Both the position numbers and the translations under genes were made by a program. From assembly GCF_000002985.6 (NCBI RefSeq), contig NC_003283.11:17857501-17921500 (forward strand): a stretch of 64,000 bases of DNA, given 5' to 3'. Source of the DNA: Caenorhabditis elegans. Lineage: Eukaryota > Nematoda > Chromadorea > Rhabditida > Rhabditidae. The notes beneath the pieces were generated by a model that ran no database searches, was not told the origin of the DNA, and saw nothing but the letters and a program-made list of their open reading frames with translations. How positions within the stretch are numbered: the first letter of the stretch is position 1; the number at the start of each line of letters is the position of its first letter. Below, piece after piece: positions 12,901 to 22,430 of the stretch.

Positions 12901-13134
12901 ATGCATCGGAATTGCCGGATTATCCAGAGATTGTTGCATTAAATCCGGATTTCCTGCTGGTTTTGGAGTCACTTCTCGATCGATTCCGTGCGCTGGTGGC
13001 AGCGGCTCATCGGCAGCGGCGGCTTCAGCGGCCTGGAAAATTGGATTTTTAGCTGAATTTTGAGCTAAAAATGGCGAAAATCGGCCTACCGGCGCTCCGG
13101 TGTCCATTGGATCGTCGAGAAGCTCGTTTTGCAT
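3939..13134 (-). CDS. csn-1: COP9 signalosome subunit 1 (CSN-1), six exons
   Basis: This is the GPS1/CSN1 subunit of the COP9 signalosome, which removes NEDD8 from cullins and so controls cullin-RING ubiquitin ligases; CSN1 is a scaffold subunit, not the isopeptidase. Coding exons on the minus strand: 13134-13090, 13032-12776, 11513-11105, 9029-8919, 7718-7021, 4224-3939. All junctions are in frame, giving 601 codons, the length I recall for the worm protein. Residues ~1-100 are an acidic, poorly conserved tail. About 101-300 is an RPN7-type helical repeat region (FIARHCPILRADAY, RGIRDYCTQLKHSIN, NWMEVAICANDW). About 330-480 is the PCI domain (LQYLQPYSTIKMATMAEAVG). The C-terminus is acidic and ends YLEDLGDI. 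A trans-splice-type acceptor lies just upstream (~13152). Intron 1 (57 nt) is a multiple of three with no stop, so retention would keep frame. Introns 3 and 5 carry long inverted repeats. Confidence 0.96.
5045..5830. repeat. Long inverted repeat in csn-1 intron 5
   Basis: Arms of about 360-390 bp (about 5045-5407 and 5430-5830) are reverse complements with few differences, separated by a ~22 bp spacer near 5418. The innermost paired blocks are TTGATGGAAAATTGATT and AATCAATTTTCCATCAA. Further degenerate copies of the outer arm, in both orientations, lie at 4296-4400 and 4480-4550, so the duplication is nested. In the pre-mRNA it would fold into a long hairpin. Confidence 0.88.
5953..6068. repeat. 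Short near-perfect palindrome (MITE-like)
   Basis: About 52 bp on each side (5953-6004 and 6017-6068) are reverse complements around a short loop near 6010, with AATTTAAACTT / AAGTTTAAATT at the ends. It lies in csn-1 intron 5, next to inverted fragments of the AAGCGATTTTTGG repeat (5844-5955). There are no coding features. It could be a small palindromic element or simply a folded-back duplication. Confidence 0.8.
7719..8918. other. csn-1 intron 4 with internal duplications
   Basis: This 1.2 kb intron contains a second copy of the start of exon 5, including its splice acceptor (TTCAG followed by AACAGTCAACAATCCCA, read on the minus strand near 7859-7835). It also holds a ~130 bp direct duplication (about 7895-8025 and 8610-8740). 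A plus-strand exon-like stretch (8108-8216) starts with ATG and runs 35 codons of non-repetitive sequence to a TAG overlapping a GTAGGT donor-like site; I cannot assign it to any gene. Confidence 0.6.
9095..9545 (-). repeat. Dispersed ~450 bp element in csn-1 intron 3, gene-sense orientation
   Basis: Read on the minus strand, the element starts near TGTGCAATCGGTAGATTGG. It contains the pair CTTTAAAGGGACATGA / TCATGTCCCTTTAAAG (a fold-back with CCCTTTAAAG arms) and ends with GATGCGGAAGCTATGCCC about 75 nt before the acceptor of csn-1 exon 4. Homologous copies lie in phf-14 introns at 16385-16860, 21716-21925 and 22038-22180. All are in the sense orientation of their host gene. Confidence 0.85.
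9555..10905. repeat. ~1.35 kb near-perfect inverted repeat in csn-1 intron 3
   Basis: Arms of about 670 bp (9555-10222 and 10236-10905) meet at CTCTCACAAAAC...GTTTTGTGAGAG around a 13 nt loop (10223-10235). The inner ~380 bp are virtually identical; the outer part consists of CGGCAAATTGCCGG-type repeats, with one ~34 bp insertion in the right arm. The intron transcript should form a very stable hairpin. Reading frames found inside the arms are by-products of the repeat. Confidence 0.93.
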
Positions 13135-13151
13135 CTTTTTTTTCTTTTTTT

Positions 13152-13902
13152 CTGAAAATTTTCAGTTAATTTGAAGGAAAAATCGATGAAAAATGGAGAA
13201 AATCAGGAAATTTCGCTGAAAATGACTTTAAAAAACAAATAAACAGTCGTTCTCAATGGGGCGCACTTGCACCACACACTCTCTGCGTCTCCTCGTTTCA
13301 TGTGCTCTCTCGCTGCTGTTTTGCATTATTTTTTAAATTATGAGCAATTTTTATCGAATTTTTTTGATTTTCAGAGTGGATTTTCACTTTAAATAACCGG
13401 AAAAATCAATAAAAACGTCGAAATTCTTCAATTTTCAGTCAAAATAACATGTCAACCCTTACGGAATGCTTTAATAGCCGAATTTCACTAATTTCTCGCG
13501 AAAAACCCTTTTTTAGTTTGAAAAATCATTTTTTAACGAGAAAACCTGTAAAACTACAACATTTCCGCAGAAAATTTTTAAAAATTGCAAGCTTTTGTTG
13601 AAAAATAAGCGAGAATCCCTTAATTTTCAGCTTTTCAACAAAAATTTAATTGAAAATATTTTAAAATTAGAAATTTTCGCTGAAAATGCATTGATAACTT
13701 CAAAAAACAAAAAAAAAACACAGTTCTCAATGGGGCGCACTTGCATCACACACTCTCTGCGTCTCCTCGTTTCATGTACTCTCTCGTTCCAAGTTTAAAT
13801 TATTTTTTCAATGTTTTCCCAATTTTAAGCAATTTTTATCGGATTTTTTTTCAGTTTTTGCTGGAAAAAATGATTAAAAATCAAAAATTATTCAATTTTC
13901 AG
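13152..13902. promoter_or_regulatory. Divergent csn-1/phf-14 intergenic region with a duplicated 62 bp motif block
   Basis: About 750 bp separate the trans-splice-type acceptors of the two divergent genes. A 62 bp block occurs twice with two mismatches (13251-13312 and 13725-13786). Each contains GGGGCGCACTTGCA followed by CTCTCTGCGTCTCCTCG; TCTGCGTCTC is a motif common in promoters of broadly expressed worm genes (family knowledge). The duplication is longer than the block: near 13434-13470 a decayed copy of the phf-14 acceptor plus ATG and first codons (ATGTCAACCC against ATGTCAAACA) lies 465 bp upstream of the real one. This block probably drives both housekeeping genes. Confidence 0.72.
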
Positions 13903-13913
13903 GCTCTATCATC

Positions 13914-16900
13914 ATGTCAAACACTCCGGAATCCTCGATTTTCGGGAAAATGAGTAGGATTCCGTGTTTTTCAGCGTTTCCCCGATAATTTTCGCGATTT
14001 TCAGCTTCCCGTGCGGCTGGAAAGCGGCAAATCAAGCCAACTGCAATTCTATTCGCCACACTTACGGAAAACCACACTTCTGACGAGGAAGACGACGATT
14101 TTGAGGTTAATCCGGCGGAAAATGACGCCAAAACCGGCTCCGAAGCGGATTCCGGCTCAGATTCTCAGGAAAATAGTGATGAAGAAGAGTCTGAAGACGA
14201 GGAAAATGATGAGGAAGAAGCTGAAAGTGCTGAAAGCTCGGAAAAACCCGAAAGAACTCCGTCTGCAGAGAAAGACGCCGTGATCTGCGGAGTTTGCATT
14301 AATCAGCGAAATATTGTGGCTGCCGGAGACTTTTTGCAGTGTCAAAAGTATGAAAAATCGATGAAAACACTGAAATTGACTGAAAAAATCGGAAAATTCG
14401 AAGAAAATCACCCTAAAATCATGAAATTTCACAAAAAATGACAATATTTTCCTACTAATCACAGGAAAATTCTGAATTTATCACTGAAAACCTTGAAAAA
14501 CCTGTAGAAATCCGAAAAAATGTCAAGAATTCTACGATTTTCCTGTGAAAACGACAAAAAGTACACATTTTTTATCGAAAAAACTCAAAAATGATCAAAA
14601 ATCGGCAATTTTTCTTCGGAAATCTTCAAAAAAACACGATTTTTTCAGGAATTTACTCAAAAAAATCATTAAAATTTGCGATTTTTTTCAAAAAATCTAC
14701 AAAAAGGACCGATTTTTGACCGAAAATCGTCCGAAAACTTAATATTTCGCTTGAAAGGGTGAAAAACCGCACATTTTGATGATTTTTTGAGTAAATTCCT
14801 GGAAAAATTGTGTTTTTTGAAGATTTCAATGAAAAATTCCCATTTTTTGATAATTTTTTGATAAAAAATGTGTAATTTTTGTGGTTTTCAGCGGAAAATC
14901 GTAGAAATCCTGACATTTTTTCGAATTTCTACAGACTTTTCAAGGTTTTCAGTGATAAATTCAGAATTTTACTGTGATTTTTCTCTGAAAATCTTCAAAA
15001 TTCACCGATTTCCAGAAAAAAACCCTCGAAATTCAAAAATTTCCATTAAAAATTCACTTTTTCTCAAATTTTCTCGGAAAACCTCCAAAATTCTGTGATT
15101 TTCTGCCTAAAAATCCTCGAAAAACTCATTTTTCTTGTTGGAAAATCTTAAAAACACGATTTTTTCATAAATTTTCACGAAAAAACATTAAAATTTGGCC
15201 AAAAAACGTCTAAAAACTCCATATTTATCTTGAAAATCTTCAAAAAACACGATTTTTAAACAAAAAATAATTTTAAAAATCGTAAAAATTCTTCAAAAAT
15301 CATCGTTTTTCACCAAATTTTCTCGAAAAACCCAAAAATGTTTGCAGATGCGGTTGCAAAAAAAAAGAATTTGCAATTTTTCAATCGATTTGTCCCAAAA
15401 AAATCTGAAAATCTTTGAATTTTTCACTAGAAAATAGGTTAAAATAGCAAAATGTATGAAAAAATCCGTAAAATTGACCGTTTTTTGGCCCAAAAATCTT
15501 CAAAAATATCTAAAATTCCCTGATTTTCTGCCTAAAAATCTCAGAATATGTGAATTTTTCACTAAAAAATTGCCTAAAATCACTAATTGATTGATTTTCG
15601 GCCAAAAAACCTTTGAAAATATCTAAAATTCCCCAATTTTCCACCTAAAAACTCCGCAAAACCCCAAAATTTTTGCAGATGCGGTATAAATGTACACGAA
15701 TCGTGTTACGGTACCCTCCCGGGCGGTTCAGATGATGCTTCGTGGTACTGTGAACCATGTTTATATGGATTAACACTACCACCACACTGTGAATTTTGTC
15801 CATCACGTTTTGGAGCATTTAAAAGAGCCGATATTCGTGGAAGATGGGCTCACGCTATTTGTGCTCTCTATACACACGGTGTTAATTATGCACAGGTGAA
15901 AAAAAATGGAAAATCGACCTGAAAACTATCAAAATTTGTCAAAAACCAGGTTTTTTTCACTGTAAGACGCGAATTTTTCGGAAAAAAATTCCTAAAACCT
16001 TTTTTTATTTTAGGCTTAAAAACTAAAAATTCAAAAAATTTGAATTTCCCGCCAAAAGTTTTGAAACAAAAAATTTGAATTTTCCGGCAAATTAAAAAAA
16101 AATTGAATTTCCCCCCAAAATTTTATTTAAAAATTTGAATTTCCCCCCAAAAATTTTTTAATAATAATTTTGAATTTCCCGCCAAATATATTTTTACAAA
16201 AAATTTGAATTTCCCGCCAGACTTTTTTTTAAAATAAAAATTTTGAATTTTCCGCCAAAAGTTTTTTAACAAAAAATTTGAATTTCCGCCAAAATTTTTT
16301 AAACAAAAAATTTGAATTTCTGCCAAAAAAAATTTTGTTTTAATTTGAATTTCCCGCCATAAAATTTTTTTACAAAAAATTTGAATTAAAACCAGTTCCC
16401 ATCTAGCGAAATGTTCGTGACTAATGTGTGTGCAATTGGTAGATTGGTGGCTCGAAATCTAAAAGTTCATAGATTTTGTTCCCCCGAATTGCCATCACCG
16501 GAGATGCGGAAGCTATGCCCAAATTTTCAATTTTTCAGAAAAATTTGAATTTCCCGCCAAAAAATCAAACAGTTATTTACAATTAAAAAGCTGGTGATTT
16601 TCAAAAAATACCATGAATTTTGTGGCAAGTGCGCCCTATTGCTAATAGGAGGTACATATTTCTGCTATTCCCTCCATTTTGTAATTGGTTCTGAAAAAGC
16701 CATCGACTTTAAAGGGACATGATCTACCTCATGTCCCTTTAAAGTAGGTGTGCCCCAGCACAAATACACTGTGGAAAATACATGAAATTGTATCTACTAT
16801 TCTCAATGGAGCGCATTTGCTACCGGGGATGCGGAAGCTATGCCCAAATTTTCAATTTTTCAAAAAACTTGTGAAAAATCTGAAAATTTTCCAATTTTCC

Positions 16901-19900
16901 AGACTCATACCCGTTGCGGTGTCTCCTGGGAACATCTGGACAACAATGCTCACTTTGGCCGTCGAACGTGCACCGCGTGTACCGACAAAATCGAGGCTCG
17001 CTTCGGAATCGCATCCCGTTGCGAGTCAGGAATGTGCAAAGAGTATCTCCACGTAACATGTGCTCAGAAGCTGGGGCTTCTGGTCGATGAAACAGACGAT
17101 AATGATACAGAAATCGCTGTAATGCGTTATTTTTTCTGCAAAAAGCACACAAATCGCGACAATTTGAAGCCATATCAACGGAAATTCGATGATTGGGAAA
17201 AGTCAGAAGCCCGTCGGATTACTGTAAATCGCCGGCTCCGCTCCGGAGAGCTCGAGAAAAATGAGCAAAAAGAGCACAAAGAGCTCAGAGTGAAAATGCG
17301 TGAAGAAATCGATAAAGTGATCGAAGAAGAGTGCAAAAATAAGCCGAAAGGCGATATTTCGGCCGGCGAAAAGCCCAAACAAGCCCGCTTGCTCAACTCG
17401 TCGGCCGAATTTTTCGATCGCTTCGAGACCAAAGCTGAAGAGGCGGGCCTATCGAGAAAAGAGTTTCGAGACCCGTTTTTCAATATTAAGCTTAACAGTG
17501 GATCACATGTTCCTATTGGGTTTTCGAAAGAATATATTGAGTACGTTTTTTTGGAGAAAATTTAGAAATCCGAATTTTCATGGCTAAAAATCAGGTTTTC
17601 AGCTATAAATTCCTCCGAAAATCCCATTTTTCCAATTAAAAATATGGAATTTTTCGCATAAAATCCAATTTTTAAGTGAAATTCCGCAAAAAATAACCAA
17701 TTTTCCCTGAAAGATAACTTTAAAATTTAAATTTTCACCTCGAAATTCCACTAAAAATCTCATTTGTTTTTGTAAAAAGTCTAAAAATTCAATTTTTATG
17801 CAAAAAACGTAATAAAAATCCCATTTTTTTCACTGGAAAATGATTAAAAAATTTTTTTTTTTATTTGCACAGAAACAGTATAAAAATTTAATTTTGACCT
17901 GGAAAAAGCGCTGAAAATCCCATTTTCAGTTGAACAAATGTCTGAAAATTTAATTTTTGAATCAAAAACGATTTGAAAATGCCTAGTAAGTTGAATTTTA
18001 TCACAATTTATGTACAAAAATTGGTTTTTTGTAGCAAAAACCTTTGAAAATCAAATTTTGAAAATTTTTCTAATCGGAAAATTTAGGTTTCGAGATTTTT
18101 TGTGCCCTGAAAAACGGATTTTCAGTCGAATTTTCACTAGAAATCTGAGAAATTTTCCAATTTTTCCCCCAATCTATGTATCTATGTGAAAAAATTCAAA
18201 AAAAAAGAACCCTGATTTTATAATTCAGCTTAAAATCGGCGAATTTCCATTTGTGCACCCATTAAATTATTCAAATTTCGCGCCAGAGACGCTTCTGTGT
18301 CGATTTACGAGATTTGTGTAGATTTACGAAATGTTTAATGTTTATCGAATGCTGATTTCCGGTTTTCAACGAGCAGTTTACTTCATTTTCGACGGTTTTT
18401 GTCGAAGCTTTTTTGATTGATTTTTTTTTGAATTTTTTCACATAGATACATAGATTGGGGGAAAAATTGGAAAATTTCTCAGATTTCTAGTGAAAATTCG
18501 ACTGAAAATCCGTTTTTCAGGGCACAAAAAATCTCGAAACCTAAATTTTCCGATTAGAAAAATTTTCAAAATTTGATTTTCAAAGGTTTTTGCTACAAAA
18601 AACCAATTTTTGTACATAAATTGTGATAAAATTCAACTTACTAGGCATTTTCAAATCGTTTTTGATTCAAAAATTAAATTTTCAGACATTTGTTCAACTG
18701 AAAATGGGATTTTCAGCGCTTTTTCCAGGTCAAAATTAAATTTTTATACTGTTTCTGTGCAAATAAAAAAAATATTTTTAAATCATTTTCCAGTGAAAAA
18801 AAAATGGGATTTTCATTACGTTTTTTTGCATAAAAATTGAATTTTTAGACTTTTTACAAAAACAAATGAGATTTTTAGTGGAATTTCGAGGTGAAAATTT
18901 AATTTTTAAAGTTATCTTTCAGGGAAAATTGGTTATTTTTTGCGGAATTTCACTTAAAAAATTGGATTTTATGCGAAAAATTCCATATTTTTTAATTGGA
19001 AAAATGGGATTTTCGGAGGAATTTATAGCTGTCATTTAAAAGATAAAGTTCAAAAATTTAGTTTTTAGACGTTTTTTTTTCGCTTGGAAAATGGATTTTC
19101 AGTCGATTTTTCACGAGAAACCTGATTTTTTCCACTTAAAAATCGCAATTCCACTTCTAAAATTTTCAGTTTCATGCAAATCCGCGACTCACAAATAATC
19201 CCAGAAGAAGAGGAAAAACTCCGAAAATCACGTGAACTGCTAGCCGAAACCAAGGCAAATCAGGAGAAAAAGTCGTCTCAAAAGCATCTTGTCGAACGAT
19301 TTTCGGCCAACGAGGAGCTCATTGAGCAGAAGCTCACCTCAATCGAAAAGCTTCATCAATTGCTCACAGAGCTCGGCGGTGACTCGGGTCTTCTTCTCAG
19401 CGATTTCAATAATCGACAGAGTTGCTCGCGGAGCTCACCGGCTATAATTGCACCGAAAAAGATGAATTACACGTGTGTTGTGTGCCGAAAGAGTACGGAG
19501 CAACATAAACAGACACAATGTGATGAGTGTCATAAAAGTTATCATATTGGATGTCTGAGCCCTCCGTTGACTCGGCTACCGAAACGAAATAATTTCGGAT
19601 GGATTTGTCATGAATGCAATGAGTCTAGTGATAGTGAACAGGTTAATACCGGGGAAAAATTTGAATTTCTCGTGAAAAATTACCCTAAAACGCGAAGTTT
19701 TAAGCTAAAATGCAGAAATTTTCGATAAAAATCGGCGAAAGTCCAAAATGTCTTGAAAAAAGTGCCCTAAAACGCTGAAAATTTCACTTAAAAACCTCAA
19801 AAATTGGAAAAAAAATTCATAGTTTTTGGAACTCTCGAGGATTTCCTGAAAGTTACTGTATTTTTTTTTTGAAATTGTTTGGAATTTTCTGATATTTTAT

Positions 19901-22311
19901 AGTATTTATGAAATTTTTTTGAAATTTTATTTTAATTTTCTGAATTTTTTTGGAATTTTTTGGAAATTTCGGGATTTTTCCGCAATTTTACAGTTTCCTG
20001 AAAGTTTATGGACTTTTTTTGGAAATTTCAGAAGTTTCTTTTTTTTGGAAATTTCAGAAGTTTCTTTTAGATTTTACCGAAATTAGTGAACAGGTTAATA
20101 AAATTACCCTAACAAAAAAACTCGAAATTTTATGCAAAAATGCAGAAATTTTCGATAAAAATCGGGGTAAATCCGAAAATTCACGAAAAAAATGACCTTG
20201 AAATGTGAAAAATTTCACCAAAACAGTGAAAAATCAGTAAAATTCAGTTTTCTGAAGAAAAAAAAGTGAACAGGTTAATATGTGGGGAAAATTTGAATTT
20301 ATTATGAAAAATCACCCGAAAACGCGAAATTTTAAGCGAAAATGCTGATAATGTCACCTAAAACACCTTTAAAAATGGGAAAAAAGTTTCATAGAGTTTT
20401 CTGAAATTTTCCGGAAAAACTGGAATTATTTGGAAAATTTGGTTTTTTTCAAAATTTTCAAAACAAAAACCAGAAAAACTCGGAACATTTCTGGAAAATG
20501 ATATAAAATTTCCGAAAATTCCTATAAATTTTTTAAATTTTCAGATAATTTTAAAAATTTTAAGGAATTTTCAGAACTTTCTGTGTGTTTTTTTAGTATT
20601 TTCTGAAAATTCCACAGGTTAATATGGGGGAAATTTGAATTTCTCGTGAAAAATTACCCTACAACAGGGAATTTTAAGCTAAAATGCTGGAAATTTCACC
20701 TAAAACACCCTTAAAAATCGGAAAAAAATTTCATAGAGTTTTCTGAAATTTTCCGGAAAAACTGGAATTATTTGGAAAATTTCTGAAATTTTTTGGAATT
20801 TTTTTGAATTTTCTGAACTTTTTTTGAATTTCTAAATTTTTCAAAGTGCCCTAAAACGCTGAAAATTTCACTTAAAAACCTCAAAAAATTTTTTTCTGAT
20901 ATTTTATAGTATTTGTGGAATTTTTTTGGAATTTTTTGGAAATTTCGGGATTTTTCCGAAATTTTACAGTTTCCTGAAAGTTTATGGACTTTGTTTTTGG
21001 AAATTTCAGAAGTTTCTTTTAGATTTTACCGAAATTTTAAAACGTTTTCTGAAATTTGTTTAAAAAAATTTTTGGATGTTTTTTTTTAGCAATTAAAAAA
21101 ATTTATAGAAGTTTTTTGGAAATTCCAGAACAATTTTCGCATTTCCTATGAAAAATTACCCTAAACCACGAAATTGTATGCAAAAATGCTGGAAATTTCG
21201 GCAAAAACTCTAAAATTCAATTTTCTAGAATTTTCAGTATGTTTTCAGTAATTTCTGAGGTTTCATAAAGTTTTATAAACATTTCCTGAAATTTTCTGAA
21301 AATTCCAGAAATTTCTGGGTGTTGTCGAAATTTTGGAAAATTTTATAGAATTGTCTGAAATTTTTTTGTAACTTTTTAAAATTTCTGAATTTTTTAGAAT
21401 TTTCTGAAAAATCCTTATAGAAATAATTTTCCGGAAATTTCTGGATTTTCCCAGAATTTTCTGAAACTTTCTAGAACTTTTTGAAAATTTCTATTGAATT
21501 TTCTGAAATTTCCAGAAATTTTTTGAATTTTTCCAAAATTTAATAAATCTTTCTGAAATTTCCTGAAATTTATAGCCTTTTGAAATTTTCTAGAACTTTC
21601 TGAGTAGTTTTCAGCACTTTCTGGAAATTCCAGATATTTAAAAAATTTTTCTGAAATTCTCTAAACATTTCTAGAATTTTCAGAAAATTTCCAAAAACTT
21701 CTTTTAATTCAATTTTCGTGACTAATGTGTGCAATTCACCGATTCTGGGGGCTCAAAATCTTAAAATCCATAGATTTCGTTCTCCCGAATTGCCGAATCG
21801 CACCCATTTGTCACCGGAGACGCGGAAGCTATGCCCAAATTTTCATTTTTCACAAAAAACTTGTGAAGAATCTGACATTTTAAGGCAAAATTCTCCATTT
21901 TTTCCAGTCCCAATCCCTTTTCAAATTCAAATTTCCTGCCAAAAAATTTTTTCACAGGAAATTTGAATTTTCGCCAAACAATTTTCCAAAAAATCCCGGC
22001 AATTTGCCGATTTGCCGGAAATTTTCAAAAAATAAATTTTTGTGACTAATGTGTGCAATCGGTAGATTGGTGGCTCGAAATCTTAAAATCCGTAGATTTT
22101 GTTCCCCCGAATCGCCGAATCGCACCCATTTGTCACCGGAGATGCGGAAGCTATGCCCAAATTTTCAATTTTTCCATGTAAAAATTTGTGAAAAAACCGA
22201 AAAAAAAAACACTTTTTCCAGGAAATCATTCCGGAAGCATCCGAATCTACCACCCGCTCCGTCAGAAGCCGCCGTCCTCCAGCTCGACTTTCAGCGTTTA
22301 TTAATCATTGA
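13914..22311 (+). CDS. phf-14: PHD-finger protein 14 orthologue, six exons
   Basis: A nuclear chromatin-reader protein of the PHF14 family, whose PHD modules bind histone tails. Coding exons: 13914-13953, 14005-14347, 15679-15895, 16903-17540, 19170-19641, 22222-22311; every junction is in frame (599 codons). A TTTTCAG acceptor ends at 13902, 11 nt before the ATG, suggesting trans-splicing. Residues ~30-95 are very acidic (DEEDDD, EESEDEENDEEEA). PHD1 (CGVC...CQKCGINVHESCYG) spans about 106-165 and is split by intron 2. A zinc knuckle plus extended PHD follows (CEFC...HAICALY...CTAC...HVTCAQKLG...FFCKKH) to ~290. A charged coiled coil is at ~310-360, a second helical region in exon 5, and PHD3 (TCVVC...CDECHKSYHIGCL...WICHEC) at ~514-562. 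The convergent transporter stop lies only 119 bp downstream. Confidence 0.95.
16020..16378. repeat. TTTGAATTTCCCGCC tandem repeats in phf-14 intron 3
   Basis: About nine irregular units of 35-45 bp, each with AAATTTGAATTTCCCGCCAAA followed by a T- and A-rich spacer. The same unit forms a larger array at 51530-52150 and occurs singly in several other places in the window. Confidence 0.85.
16385..16860 (+). repeat. Dispersed ~470 bp element in phf-14 intron 3, near the exon 4 acceptor
   Basis: Plus-strand copy of the element at 9095-9545. It contains two GATGCGGAAGCTATGCCC blocks (16503-16520 and 16827-16844), the AAAGGGACATGA / TCATGTCCCTTT pair near 16720, and CTCAATGGAGCGCATTTGC. It ends about 45 nt before the acceptor of exon 4 (16903). 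It probably arose by copying an intron end together with its pyrimidine tract. Confidence 0.85.
17596..19030. repeat. Long inverted repeat filling phf-14 intron 4
   Basis: Arms of about 610 bp (17596-18206 and 18421-19030) are close reverse complements, for example CAATCTATGTATCTATG at 18170-18187 and its complement near 18440-18456. A ~215 bp unique spacer (18207-18420) separates them and contains TCGATTTACGAGATTTG, a motif common in worm repeats. The whole intron is 17541-19169, so nearly all of it is hairpin. Confidence 0.9.
19632..21715 (+). repeat. phf-14 intron 5 with repeated copies of the exon 5 donor region
   Basis: The end of exon 5 and its donor (AGTGAACAG/GTTAAT, 19633-19647) recur in the intron near 20084-20098 and 20266-20280, with a shorter copy (CACAGGTTAATATGG) near 20612. 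Each is followed by GAAATTTTA-type sequence similar to that after the true donor. The rest of the stretch is degenerate AAATTTTCTGAAATTTT-like sequence with no exon signal. Confidence 0.75.
21716..22180 (+). repeat. Two partial copies of the acceptor-associated element
   Basis: Partial copies lie at 21716-21925 and 22038-22180. Both contain the ACTAATGTGTGCAAT start, CCGAATCGCACCCATTTGTCACCGGAGA and GCGGAAGCTATGCCCAAATTTTCA. The second ends ~40 nt before the true acceptor of exon 6 (22222). The first is followed by TTTTTTCCAG at about 21898-21907, an unused acceptor-like site. Confidence 0.83.
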
Positions 22312-22340
22312 AAAAGGATTTTAATTTTTTGAAAAATGTT

Positions 22341-22346
22341 TTTATT
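22341..22346 (-). terminator. Polyadenylation signal AATAAA of the transporter gene
   Basis: AATAAA on the minus strand lies 85-90 nt past the transporter stop codon and only ~30 nt beyond the stop codon of the convergent phf-14 gene. The two 3' UTRs must therefore abut or overlap. Confidence 0.7.
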
Positions 22347-22430
22347 TTGTCTCCCAAAAATCAACAATTTTTACAAACAACTTGTTTAAATTAAATTAAA
22401 TTATTAAGTTTTATATATTACTTCACGAAT

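Noticed and set aside
13020..13100. Continuous csn-1 first exon including residues between GAP and AAEAA
   Set aside because: A 57 nt segment with GTAGGC and TTTTCCAG fits a typical small in-frame intron and removing it gives the 601-codon protein; retention remains possible as an isoform.
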